From Nitrosomonas sp. HPC101 (GTDB taxonomy: Bacteria > Pseudomonadota > Gammaproteobacteria > Burkholderiales > Nitrosomonadaceae), in the NCBI RefSeq assembly GCF_009833125.1, contig NZ_QRCC01000008.1, forward strand, positions 124,001 through 188,000: a DNA stretch of 64,000 nt, read 5' to 3'. The stretch's first letter is position 1, and each line of letters opens with the position of its first letter. The notes under the pieces are model-generated. The model was not told the DNA's origin and searched no databases. It saw only the letters and a program-made list of their open reading frames with translations. The position numbers and the translations under genes are program-made. Shown here piece by piece: positions 17,629 to 25,944 of the stretch.

Positions 17629-19443
17629 ATGGTAATACAGATACCGAAGGCTTATGACTTATTGGCAGCCCAATCCATATCAGTCAAAGGACTATCTGAT
17701 TTCGACAGATCCAATATTATAGTCAGCGCTGTAGTTGATATGGATGGTAACAATCATGTTCTATCCAGATTTGGTGATCCTGTTTGGGACTTCAGGCCCT
17801 ACTTTGAGCAATCAAACGTGGCAGACGGTCAAAAATACATTCTTTGGCCGGACGATTGCCCACAAGCTATGGTCGATGACTGTAAGGCTGTCTTGTATGC
17901 ATGGTTCAAGCGGGGACTTCCTCACTCGAAGCCTCCCATCGCCATGGGCGTCTGCCAAGCGGCCATAGCCTCGGCAATACCGACGATGCGCTGGTTAACA
18001 ACATTGAACATTAGAAAATTCGACCAAGTTAAGCCCATTCATATTGCGAACTATGTTCATTACACCCAATCCAGACTGACCCGTAACGCACAAAGCGTCT
18101 ACGATAGCTTGCGTATATTGGATTTTTTATGGGTGTTTCGTAACGAGACGTCATCCCCTCTTGCCATGTGCCCTTGGGGAGAGAGCTCGCTGTGGCGAAT
18201 CTGCGGTTTAGCAAAACAAGTCGGTGGCCAGTTCGGGCGAACTGAAACCGGCAAGACCCCCATCATCCCCCCAGATGTACAGGCTAAGATCTTCAACCAT
18301 TGCGAACAGATTCTCGCGTCGGCCCCGAAACTTCTTAACAAGCGCGATGCCGGTAAGTTGGGTCATAGAAATCCCGCATTGATCCGGATTCGGGATGCTG
18401 CACTCTATATCCTGTCGATTACCAGTGGCATGCGCAACGAAGAGGTCATTGGGATTGAAACAGGGTCATGGCGGAGTGAAATGTGTGACGGAGTAGAATA
18501 CCACTGGGTTGCTACCACGGAGCACAAAACAGGAAAAGGCAAGGTCGAGTTCCTGATACCGGAGCTAACAGTGAAGGTCCTGGACATGATGAGCCACTAT
18601 GCAAAGCCTCTTCAAGAGGAGCTTTCTCGTGAAATTGAGGAACTGATGAGAAATTCCGAGCTACGAGGTTTTAAGGAACGAATGCTACGGTTGGCAAAAG
18701 CTAAGAGAGATGTGAACAAGCTATTTCTATGTACAAGTATGTCTGGGCAGAGTGAAGCTTCAGGTTATCATGTTGATGCGCTGTCCAATGGTGCATCAAA
18801 GATCTCCTTCCGGCGATTGGCTAAGGCAGCTGGGACAGATTGGCTACTAGCTCCCCACCAATGCCGCAGAACCTATGCCCGGAATATCGTCGAATCTCGG
18901 ATGGGGCGCGCGTCGCTAGTATTTCTCAAGTGGCAATTCAAACATTCCAGCATCAGTATGACGCAGTTATATGCATCCAACCCAATTCAAGATACGTTGC
19001 TGTTTAATGACATTCTGGATGAGATGACTGAGTTCAAGGTCGATCTGATTGAATCTTGGCTTAGTGAGCAACCTTTAAGCGGTGGTGCTGGACGCAAAAT
19101 CAAAAAGGCACGCATTATCGCTCTGGAAAATCGAAAGGCATTATTAGCTGAGACGGCGAGTCAGGTTCACATCCGTGCTACGGGTCACGGATGGTGTCTC
19201 GCACAAGAAAAGGGATGTGGAGGTGCGGGCTTGTATGAAGCTACTCGATGCGTTGGATGCAAGAACGGAGTCATTGACAAATCCTTCACGGAAATATGGA
19301 AAGGTATCTACGAACAACAAACCGAATTGCTGGCCATCGACGATGCTGGACCGGCTGTCAAGCAACGTGCTGAGCGTGACGTTAAGTGGGCTCGCCAGGT
19401 CATGGTAGAACTTGGCGTTCTGTCGAAACAGCAGGTAAGTTAA
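17629..19443 (+). CDS. Tyrosine recombinase 3 of the umuC element
   Basis: 604 residues, starting 10 bp after the second recombinase gene. It has Arg in SGMRNEEVIGIE, the HxxR box in APHQCRRTYAR and Tyr in SMTQLYAS. A C-terminal Cys-rich stretch (GWCLAQEKGCGG, then CVGCKNG) again suggests a zinc-binding region. Length is close to Tn554 TnpB (about 630). Having this protein in addition to the other two sets the element apart from classical two-recombinase Tn554. Confidence 0.85.
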   Translation: MVIQIPKAYDLLAAQSISVKGLSDFDRSNIIVSAVVDMDGNNHVLSRFGDPVWDFRPYFEQSNVADGQKYILWPDDCPQAMVDDCKAVLYAWFKRGLPHSKPPIAMGVCQAAIASAIPTMRWLTTLNIRKFDQVKPIHIANYVHYTQSRLTRNAQSVYDSLRILDFLWVFRNETSSPLAMCPWGESSLWRICGLAKQVGGQFGRTETGKTPIIPPDVQAKIFNHCEQILASAPKLLNKRDAGKLGHRNPALIRIRDAALYILSITSGMRNEEVIGIETGSWRSEMCDGVEYHWVATTEHKTGKGKVEFLIPELTVKVLDMMSHYAKPLQEELSREIEELMRNSELRGFKERMLRLAKAKRDVNKLFLCTSMSGQSEASGYHVDALSNGASKISFRRLAKAAGTDWLLAPHQCRRTYARNIVESRMGRASLVFLKWQFKHSSISMTQLYASNPIQDTLLFNDILDEMTEFKVDLIESWLSEQPLSGGAGRKIKKARIIALENRKALLAETASQVHIRATGHGWCLAQEKGCGGAGLYEATRCVGCKNGVIDKSFTEIWKGIYEQQTELLAIDDAGPAVKQRAERDVKWARQVMVELGVLSKQQVS

Positions 19444-19461
19444 AGCTGAGCGGAGCTTCAA

Positions 19462-19851
19462 ATGAATAATCAAAAGGCGCACAATCGAAAAAAGACTGTC
19501 GAAGGTATTGAGCAAGCTATTGCTCGGGTACAGCAAGCCCAAGGCAAGGTATCCATTTCTGCTGTTGCTAAGGAGGCCGGGGTCACCCCAGCCCTGATTC
19601 ACAACACCTACCCGGACCTTGCAGAAAAGATCAGAAGGCTAGTGGGTAAGGCAACGAGAAGTCAGCGCGATGCCAAGCATGACACGTTAATTCGTGAGCG
19701 CCAGATCAACCATGCCTTGAGGCAGGAACTTGCAGAGTCGCGTGCAGATTTAGCTAAGCTTGCATCCATTAACCAAGTACTAATAAACGAGGTAGCCTTA
19801 CTAAAAGGTGTGGCTACGGAGAAAGTGGTTTCGATCCTTCATTCAAAATGA
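19462..19851 (+). CDS. Small HTH/coiled-coil accessory protein (TnpC-like)
   Basis: 129 residues, 18 bp after the third recombinase. Residues 12-60 form a TetR-like helix-turn-helix (VSISAVAKEAGVTPALIHNT) and the C-terminal half is a coiled coil (heptads through LRQELAESRADLAKLASIN). Tn554 TnpC (125 aa) holds the same place and size and influences orientation and efficiency of insertion. Equivalence to TnpC is inferred from order, length and shape. Confidence 0.7.
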   Translation: MNNQKAHNRKKTVEGIEQAIARVQQAQGKVSISAVAKEAGVTPALIHNTYPDLAEKIRRLVGKATRSQRDAKHDTLIRERQINHALRQELAESRADLAKLASINQVLINEVALLKGVATEKVVSILHSK

Positions 19852-20068
19852 TCGTGTGACGGTTTGCGGATAAGAACTGCTGCTCGTCTACACTTTTACT
19901 CTAGAAAGACGATAGTCACAATGCCTGAATTCTGCCGATTCAAGCTCATGAGATACATACAAGCAAAACCAACTAATTCATCCAAGTCGATGACAATAGA
20001 TATCAACTTGGTAGAAGGTAAAATTTTAGATACTTTACCTCATATGTCATTCTGATCGCGTCGGACAG

Positions 20069-20362
20069 ATGGGAGAAACCCGTGGTCGGCTATTGAACCA
20101 TAAGATCAGCGCCAACCTGTCAAATCAATTTGAGTGGCCGCTGTTCTTCTACGTCGCCTGTCTCTTCTTGCAGCTCCAGGCTACCCAGACAGTTGTCGCT
20201 CTTGCTTGGATCTTCGTTGGCGGCCGCATTCTGCATAGCGCTGTACAGATTTTTACTAGCAATGTCCGGCTCAGAGGTTTAGTGTTCACTATCAACTTTC
20301 TGGCAGTGATTGGCCTGTGGTACTTCGTGGTCACGGCTTCAGGTAAAGCAGTCGCGGCCTAA
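20069..20362 (+). CDS. MAPEG-family membrane protein, probably N-terminally truncated
   Basis: 97 residues with three hydrophobic segments and the MAPEG signature NQFEWPLFFYVACLF, followed by a WIFVGGRILHS helix. Family members (microsomal glutathione transferase-like) are about 130 residues with four spans; the first span is missing here and no good start with a ribosome site is seen. It is cargo of the umuC element and probably a relic. Confidence 0.6.
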   Translation: MGETRGRLLNHKISANLSNQFEWPLFFYVACLFLQLQATQTVVALAWIFVGGRILHSAVQIFTSNVRLRGLVFTINFLAVIGLWYFVVTASGKAVAA

Positions 20363-20899
20363 TCAGGTAAAGTGTAACGACCTTGAGAGAGTAACTTTTG
20401 AAGTATGGCTCTTGAGGCCGTAATTCATCCAATACACTTATACACAAATTCTGTGGGTAAGATTCAGGTTGAACCGTACTTTTTATTGGTACCAAGGATT
20501 TGATCCCCATGCTCAAACGTTAGGCACCATTTGTCAGATATTAAAATTGATGCAACCATAAACAAATAACTGCGACAGAACTAGAAGCAAATCAGTCTTA
20601 ACGTACGTTTTCGTTCCAATGGATTTCAAACCCTATTTACGATCACCGCAAAATGCGGCCGGAAGATAGTCCTACTTTTAAAGTAAGTTACTAATTTGAC
20701 GTTATACCCTCTAGAGTTAGTACAGTCATCAACGCCATGGTAAGTGCCCGGGTGTATATATTCAGCGCAGGCTGAAGAACCCTACTATCGAACCCACACC
20801 AGAAAAACTATGACGACCACTTTATTATTAACCGAAGAGCCTCGGCAATTCTCAGAGTAATTTATTACGAATATGTATCATCGGGAGGAGTAAAACATT
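20363..20899. other. 537-bp gene-free stretch in the umuC element
   Basis: No convincing gene on either strand. It contains the 70-bp repeat at 20641-20710 and, at its right edge, a strong ribosome site (GGGAGGAG, 20883-20890) for the DUF3800 gene. The remainder is AT-rich with scattered stops and no obvious structure. Confidence 0.6.
20641..20710 (+). repeat. 70-bp dispersed repeat, copy 1
   Basis: These 70 bases match 25945-26014 at about 65 positions, with differences near the right end. The repeat contains the hairpin CCGCAAAATGCGG and an AT-rich dyad around ACTTTTAAAGT. It may be an end of an insertion sequence that has otherwise been lost. Confidence 0.7.
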
Positions 20900-21991
20900 T
20901 TGAGCGATGAAGAAGTGGATGAAGAAAAGGGACTAGACCAGAAGAAACTTGAAAAGCTAGATCGTGAGAAAAAAGTACTATTGGCATCTTTGGCCGGCGG
21001 AGAATTTTCAGGGCAGATAACGAAGGTCGCATATATCCTAAACCTTTATCCTGAATCTAGAAATAGCGACATAACCCTAACTCTTAAATACTGGGAAACT
21101 TTTCAGTCTGATATCTATAACCCACAAGGGATTCTGCCCAAAGACTTATTTAGATTAGAACGAATGCACTATATCGTTCGTGCAAGAGCAAAGATTCAGA
21201 ATGAGTACAATCTCTTTACATCAAACACGGATGTAAAACGTTTCCGAAAGAAAAACGAAGAGAAAATGAATGAAGCTGTTCTGGAAGATGCAAAACCAAG
21301 AAGGTTAGTTCATGTATATGCTGATGAAACTGGCAAAACTCAGAATTATATAGCTGTTTCTTCTGTATGGGTTCTGACCGGCAGAGCTGTATTTACGGTG
21401 AGTCAGGCAATTAGTTCCTGGCAAGAAAAGTCTCTTTGGAAAAAAAGAGAAATTCATTTCGCTAAGCTCGGAAAGCAAGACCTGAATACACTAAATGAGT
21501 ATCTTGGAGTAATAGTTAAAAACAGAGAATTTTTGAGTTTCAAATCTATTGCTGTCGAGAGGTCGAAAACGAAACGTAGTATTGAGCAAGTAGTAGAAAA
21601 ACTTCATGAACACATGCTTTTGTATGGTGCAAGACATGAAATAGATAACAATCGGATAAGTCCGCCTCAAGAAATTGAGGTTACCCTTGACCATGAGCAG
21701 TCCCTTGATGTTATTACGCTAACCGAACTTAGTCAGCGCATAAATTCTGGATATGCTACTAACTATGGAGATAAAGTAAAAATCTCTCATATAGAGACTA
21801 TGTCATCTAGAAACAGCCCTTTGGTACAGTTGTCCGATGTAGTGGCCGGTGCAATTAATCGAAAAATGAATAATGCTGCTGACAAAAATCATAAAGATGA
21901 AATGGCTGATCGGGTAATCGATATGCTGGATTTGCAATTCGAGCAAGGTAACGTAAACGGGTTAGATGTATCAGCACATTTCAAAATATAG
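20900..21991 (+). CDS. DUF3800 family protein
   Basis: 363 residues starting at TTG, nine bases after GGGAGGAG. The N-terminal third is a charged helical region with no known domain. From about residue 137 it follows the DUF3800 pattern: VYADETGK, DHEQSLD in the middle, and LVQLSDVVAGAINRK near the end. These place the acidic residues of an RNase H-like fold, so a nuclease activity is possible but unproven. It lies as a single-gene cargo at the right end of the umuC element. A defence role is a guess from context. Confidence 0.75.
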   Translation: MSDEEVDEEKGLDQKKLEKLDREKKVLLASLAGGEFSGQITKVAYILNLYPESRNSDITLTLKYWETFQSDIYNPQGILPKDLFRLERMHYIVRARAKIQNEYNLFTSNTDVKRFRKKNEEKMNEAVLEDAKPRRLVHVYADETGKTQNYIAVSSVWVLTGRAVFTVSQAISSWQEKSLWKKREIHFAKLGKQDLNTLNEYLGVIVKNREFLSFKSIAVERSKTKRSIEQVVEKLHEHMLLYGARHEIDNNRISPPQEIEVTLDHEQSLDVITLTELSQRINSGYATNYGDKVKISHIETMSSRNSPLVQLSDVVAGAINRKMNNAADKNHKDEMADRVIDMLDLQFEQGNVNGLDVSAHFKI

Positions 21992-22208
21992 AATAGATAG
22001 ATGCAGTTATTACTGGCTTAAAATCGCGTTGAATGCTGGTTGATCCAGTTTTAAATGCATGTTATTACACATATTTCTTGAAGGGCAAGTAGATATGAGA
22101 GTGTTATTGGTGGCTAATTTTATGAGAATAAATGAGAAAAACTGTTAACGTTATGGTACCTTGTTTTAATAGAAAATAACTGTTACTTAATTGTTAGGAT
22201 CATTCAGA

Positions 22209-23404
22209 AATAACGATGGCTGTGCCATTGCTCGTAGTGAGGAAGCCAAAGCACTTGGCGTCAAAATGGGGCAGCCTTGGTTCCAGATTAAACACTTAGA
22301 AAATCTGCCGGACTGGTTGCGCTTTCCGCTAATTTCGCCTTGTACGGCGATATGAGCAGTCGCATGATGAGTCTGGCGTCCGAGCTGGGTGATTCGCAGG
22401 AAATCTACTCGATTGACGAGTGCTTTATCGGCTTGGAAGGAATCTCTGACGTAACTCAACGCGCCAAGGATACAAGAGCAAAAATCCTGCAATGGATCGG
22501 TATTCCAACCTGTGTCGGAATAGGGGAGAGCAAAACCCTGGCGAAGCTGGCCAACCATATTGCCAAGGATGCAGAACGAAAGCCCGGCAGCTATCCTGCC
22601 CGCCTTGCACAAGTCTGTAATCTGGCAGAACTTACGGAGCACCAGCGTATATACCTGTTTGGAATTACAGATGTTAGTGAAGTGTGGGGAATTGGTAGAC
22701 GTATCAGCCAGCAGCTTAAAGAAGCAGGCATTCAAACTGTCAAAGATTTTATCCAGCTCGATGCTGGAACAATCCGGAAACGATTCAGCGTTACCCTGGA
22801 ACGTACCTGGCGGGAATTACACGGCGAAAGCTGCATTGACCTTGAAGAAATACCAGCACCCAAAAAAGAGATTGCACATACCCGCACATTTGGCTATCCA
22901 GTGCGTGATCTGGAATCGCTGACTGAAGCGATAACAGAATTCACTTCCCGCGCGGCAGAAAAATTGCGCAGACAACAAAGCCAATCTTCAAGCATCCTGG
23001 TATTCATCCACACCAGCAAACACCGCCCAGGGCCGCAATACACGCGCTCAATCACCGTTCCAATGGTACGCCCTGCCTCCGATACAAATAGCCTGTTATC
23101 GGCTGCTGTACGCGGCCTTAAAACAATTTACAAACCTGGCTATGATTTAATCAGAGCAGGAGTAATCCTGGTGGATCTGACCAGTCCGGCAGTACAACAA
23201 ACCGAGCTGGATTTCGGCTCCTCGATGTCAGATAAAACCAATCAGTTAATGCAGACAATCGACCAGTTAAATGACCGATATGGCAGGGGGACGATCATTT
23301 ATGGCAGCGCAGGTATCGGCAAGAAAACCTGGTCAATGAATCAGCAACGCAAAACACCTTGCTACACAATGAAGCTCAGGGATATTCCGATTGCTGTGGG
23401 GTGA
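22209..23404 (+). pseudogene. umuC: umuC, 3' part (interrupted and frameshifted)
   Basis: The frame opens with NNDGCAIARSEEAKALGVKM, the direct continuation of the fragment at 14560. It then runs off frame near 22298. From about 22305 the other frame carries the rest: FALYGDMSSRMM, the acidic motif YSIDECFIG, WGIGRRISQQLK and the C-terminal fold to the stop at 23404. Adding one A to the run in TTAGAAAATCT restores continuity (LEKSAGLVALSANF). The gene is therefore hit twice, by insertion and by a one-base loss. The little-finger and C-terminal regions look intact. Confidence 0.9.
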
Positions 23405-23407
23405 GCC

Positions 23408-23447
23408 TTGACATCCTCCCCGGCCTTCAGGCCGGGGAGGATGTCAA
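23408..23447. terminator. Perfect 18-bp hairpin between convergent genes
   Basis: TTGACATCCTCCCCGGCC (23408-23425) and its exact complement (23430-23447) are separated by TTCA. It lies between the umuC stop and the antitoxin stop, so it could end transcription from both sides. Very similar CCTCCCCGGCC hairpins are found at ends of IS200/IS605-type elements, so it may be an IS end remnant. Confidence 0.75.
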
Positions 23448-23448
23448 A

Positions 23449-23727
23449 TTAGGCCGCGTGAAAATCCATAGAAAGCTCAAAGCCACATGCATGAGCATAC
23501 CTTTTCAGGGTTCCCCAACTCGGGTTGGTACCCCCTTTTTCTAAACGGCTAATGTTGCTCTTTTTGGTACCCATGCGGCGAGCCAACTCATCTTGAGTTA
23601 GGCCAGCAGCCGCACGCATTTTCAGCAGTGCACCGATAAATTCAAACTCTTCCGCCAGCACCTCATATTCCTGGTGCACTTCCGGTTTCTGAAGTGCACG
23701 CTCTTTCAATTGTTGCAATTTACTCAT
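23449..23727 (-). CDS. HigA-type antitoxin (XRE family)
   Basis: 92 residues with a classic helix-turn-helix (AAGLTQDELARRMGTKKSNISRLE) and a short N-terminal helix. It is the second gene of a toxin-first operon, overlapping the toxin gene by 4 bp (ATGA), the order of HigBA systems. It should neutralise the adjacent toxin and repress the operon through the palindrome at 24059-24078. The gene ends next to the 18-bp hairpin. Confidence 0.85.
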   Translation of the reverse strand: MSKLQQLKERALQKPEVHQEYEVLAEEFEFIGALLKMRAAAGLTQDELARRMGTKKSNISRLEKGGTNPSWGTLKRYAHACGFELSMDFHAA

Positions 23728-24044
23728 TGACCCACCTCTTTCATTCGTATTTTTGCCAGATCTAAGTCTTTCTTTGGCGTCTTCTGAGATTTCTTCACAA
23801 AGGCGTGCAGTATGTGTACATGCTTACCTTTCATGTAGCAGAAAAGTGCCCGGCCAATTCCTTCCTTTCCCTTGGCCCGTATCTCAAAAAGACCATCTCC
23901 CATAGGTGTGGTATGTGGAGCCCCAAGGTTAGCACCGTGCTCTTCCATCAATTCTAAAAGACGAATCATTCTGGCCTGAATCTGCGGTGGCATCTCGATA
24001 ATTGCATCCTCAACACCACTATAAAAATCAATTACCCACGACAT
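23724..24044 (-). CDS. HigB/RelE-type toxin (phage Gp49-like)
   Basis: 106 residues of the RelE/ParE superfamily. Diagnostic parts are MPPQIQARMIRLLELMEEHG, DGLFEIRAKGKEGIGRALFCY and VHILHAFVKKSQKTPKKDLDLA, which match the HigB-like group that cleaves mRNA on the ribosome. It precedes the antitoxin gene. As an addiction module it would stabilise the integrated element. Both genes are open and appear functional. Confidence 0.87.
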   Translation of the reverse strand: MSWVIDFYSGVEDAIIEMPPQIQARMIRLLELMEEHGANLGAPHTTPMGDGLFEIRAKGKEGIGRALFCYMKGKHVHILHAFVKKSQKTPKKDLDLAKIRMKEVGQ

Positions 24045-24058
24045 TGGCCACCTTCTAG

Positions 24059-24078
24059 GGTTATCATATATGATAACC
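24059..24078. promoter_or_regulatory. Perfect 20-bp palindrome, toxin-antitoxin operator/promoter
   Basis: GGTTATCATATATGATAACC lies 14 bp upstream of the toxin ATG. On the minus strand it overlaps a plausible promoter: TTGCAA (24085-24090), a 17-bp spacer, then TATGAT. Binding of the HTH antitoxin here would block the promoter, the usual autoregulation of such operons. Confidence 0.8.
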
Positions 24079-24110
24079 TATAATCTTGCAACTTTTCAAA
24101 GTTACCAACT

Positions 24111-24416
24111 TTATTTTTTTATACAACGCTTCACAGCTGCGACAAAATCCAACCTCAGCAGATACATCGCCAGATCGACGGCACCACCACCACCCTTCTC
24201 TGTCCTTGTGTCATACCACTTGCAGCCGGTCGCCAGCAGCTCAACCGCGCTGCCACCCACGGCCACGTTTAACCTGACTGTGCTTTTATCTTTGACCGGC
24301 ACAAAGTCAGCGTCTTTCTTCCAGTACAACCCCAGGGCATCGAGGGCAGCCGCCACCGGCATAGATCGCAATTGTTCCAGTAATTCAGGAGAGAATGATT
24401 TTCTTGATCTTCTCAT
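24111..24416 (-). CDS. Fragment of a plasmid TOPRIM/primase-like (DUF3991-type) protein
   Basis: About 101 residues from the ATG at 24416; a TTG at 24428 extends it by four. The motif KWYDTRTEKGGGGAVDLAMYLL is typical of the N-terminal CHC2-like region of plasmid mobilisation/primase proteins with DUF3991 and TOPRIM domains, which are several hundred residues. Here the frame ends right after that region, so it is a stub. Its 5' side abuts the IS3-family element, which probably cut off its promoter. Confidence 0.5.
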   Translation of the reverse strand: MRRSRKSFSPELLEQLRSMPVAAALDALGLYWKKDADFVPVKDKSTVRLNVAVGGSAVELLATGCKWYDTRTEKGGGGAVDLAMYLLRLDFVAAVKRCIKK

Positions 24417-24500
24417 ACAGTTCTTCAAGCTTCATAGTGATGTGGCTTAATGAAACCGGACAGATCAGTTAAGAGAAAATAGTCTTAACTGGAGGAAGGA

Positions 24501-24797
24501 ATGGTAACGAGAAAGCAGTACACGAAGGAATTCAAATTGGATGCGGTTAGCCTGGTATTGGATCAGGGCCATGCGACATCAGAAGTATCACGAAATCTGG
24601 AAATCAATGCCAATATGCTGAGGAGATGGATCAGAGAATACCAGGCAGATGATGCGGATCAAGTTTTTCGTGGCAATGGAAAGTTGACGCCAGAGCAGGA
24701 GGAAATTCGTCAGTTAAAGGCTCAGATCAGGCAGCTTAAGCTGGAGAGGGAAATCTTAAAGGAAGCGACGGTCTTTTTCGCGAAAGAAACGAAGTGA
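24501..24797 (+). CDS. IS3-family transposase OrfA
   Basis: 98 residues: an N-terminal helix-turn-helix (YTKEFKLDAVSLVLDQGHAT, NANMLRRWIREY) and a C-terminal leucine-zipper helix (EEIRQLKAQIRQLKLEREIL). It binds the IS ends. GGAGG lies before the ATG. It overlaps orfB as GTGA; in this family a programmed -1 shift near the overlap makes the OrfAB transposase. Confidence 0.93.
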   Translation: MVTRKQYTKEFKLDAVSLVLDQGHATSEVSRNLEINANMLRRWIREYQADDADQVFRGNGKLTPEQEEIRQLKAQIRQLKLEREILKEATVFFAKETK

Positions 24798-25672
24798 AAT
24801 ATTCGTTCATCACCCAAAAGAAGAAGACCTACCCGGTTGGTTTGATGTGCCGGCTCATGGGTGTAAGTCGTAGCGCCTATTATGATTATGTCCGGTGCGC
24901 TGACAATTGTTCTGTAGATCCGTGTCACGAAGAAATACTGGAAACGGTTCAAAGTATAGCGAACTCCAGCAATCATAGCTACGGCAGCCGCAGAATCGGA
25001 AAAGCACTGAATGCGCTGGGTTATCGGGTTAGCCGCTGGAAAGCTCGAAGCCTGATGCAAAAAGCCGGCGTGCAAGTAAGACACCGGAAGAAGTACAGGG
25101 TGACCACTGACAGCAATCACAAACAACCGATGTTCGAGAACAAGCTGAATCGACAGTTCGATGTTGCTAAACCGGATCAGGTCTACGTGGGTGACATCAC
25201 CTGTATCTGGACTCAGGAAGGCTGGCTGTATCTGGCTGTTGTCATCGATTTGTTTTCCAGGAAGGTGGTGGGTTGGAGCATGAGTTCAAGAATGAAAGCA
25301 AAACTGGTTTGTGATGCATTGAGAATGGCTATCTGGCAACGCCAGCCACAAGCTGGATTGATTGTACATTCGGACCGTGGATCGCAATATGCCAGCAAGC
25401 AATACCGGAATTTTCTCAAAATACATGGCTTTATCGGTAGTATGAGCCGTGTGGGAAATTGTTGGGATAATTCAGTGGCTGAGAGCTTTTTCGGCAGTCT
25501 CAAACAGGAACAAATCCACTGGCAACACTACCAAACTCGCCATGAAGCTCAGCAGGATGTGCTGCAGTATATTTCCATGTTTTATAACAGCCATCGACTG
25601 CATTCATACTTGGGATACAAAAGCCCTAATCAATATGAGGCAGAAACAGAAATATTGAGAAAAGTCGCTTAA
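24794..25672 (+). CDS. IS3-family transposase OrfB (DDE)
   Basis: 292 residues with the HTH_21 region (SYGSRRIGKALNALGYRVSR) and the integrase core. The acidic triad is visible as VYVGDITCIW (Asp), IVHSDRGSQY (Asp) and NSVAESFFGSLK (Glu). It starts with GTG inside the end of orfA and is probably made mainly as an OrfAB fusion. All motifs are intact, so this copy may be active. Confidence 0.95.
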   Translation: MKYSFITQKKKTYPVGLMCRLMGVSRSAYYDYVRCADNCSVDPCHEEILETVQSIANSSNHSYGSRRIGKALNALGYRVSRWKARSLMQKAGVQVRHRKKYRVTTDSNHKQPMFENKLNRQFDVAKPDQVYVGDITCIWTQEGWLYLAVVIDLFSRKVVGWSMSSRMKAKLVCDALRMAIWQRQPQAGLIVHSDRGSQYASKQYRNFLKIHGFIGSMSRVGNCWDNSVAESFFGSLKQEQIHWQHYQTRHEAQQDVLQYISMFYNSHRLHSYLGYKSPNQYEAETEILRKVA

Positions 25673-25794
25673 TTGGTCTGTCCGGTTTTACTTGACCAGG
25701 TCACAGGTATCCTTTGCTCTCTGTTTAATTGATAATGTAACGTGACGCGCTTCGCGTTTCAAGTGTTATTTGCTGATCAGGCTAATTAATTAGG

Positions 25795-25930
25795 GGTAGA
25801 CCCAACAGTTGTGTCACCAGCCGCCAGTTGGACAATTTGAATGCCGGAAAACACATGTTTTCCGATACCGAATTGCCAATCTAAAATGTCATATTCAGAA
25901 GACGATTGCACCAGTTGATTGGGTGTAACA
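25795..25930 (+). repeat. Long direct repeat, copy 1 (flank plus Tn402-type end)
   Basis: This segment recurs at 28363-28499 with a few differences and six extra bases in the second copy before the transposon end. It includes a hairpin built on GGAAAACACATGTTTTCC. The two copies bracket the 2.5-kb SEC-C/nuclease gene region. Confidence 0.8.
25887..25911 (+). repeat. Tn402/Tn5053-type terminal repeat, copy A
   Basis: The 25-bp end starts TGTCATATTCAGAAGACGAT and continues TGCAC. It matches the class 1 integron/Tn402 terminal repeat with one extra change (A for T at position 7). The following CAGTTGATTGGGTGTAA is also typical of the tniA-side end. No transposase gene follows here. Confidence 0.75.
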
Positions 25931-25944
25931 CCACGCGGATTTAT

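Larger units (their letters stand above)
14668..22217 (+). mobile_element. Triple tyrosine-recombinase element inserted in umuC (Tn554-like plan), about 7.5 kb
   Basis: Both junctions carry AATAAYGAT (14659-14667 with T, 22209-22217 with C), the umuC target sequence. Between them lie three head-to-tail tyrosine recombinase genes, a 129-codon HTH/coiled-coil gene, a MAPEG fragment and a DUF3800 gene. Tn554-type elements have two tyrosine recombinases plus a small TnpC and insert at one site in a chromosomal gene without target duplication; this one has three recombinases. The exact cut cannot be placed within the shared 9 bp. Confidence 0.83.
24438..25703 (+). mobile_element. IS3-family insertion sequence, complete
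   Basis: About 1.27 kb with imperfect terminal inverted repeats sharing ACCGGACAGA. The left end begins TGATGTGGCTTAATGAAACC and the right end, read inward, begins TGACCTGGTCAAGTAAAACC. It carries overlapping orfA and orfB with an intact DDE set. The flanking triplets are TAG and CAG, so no clean target duplication is seen and the outer limits are uncertain by a few bases. Confidence 0.85.

Noticed and set aside
19864-20055. 63-aa open frame after the TnpC-like gene
   Set aside because: No ribosome site, no family resemblance and irregular composition.
20331-20516. 61-aa frame on the minus strand in the umuC element
   Set aside because: No start context and no domain; lies in a repeat-bearing noncoding stretch.
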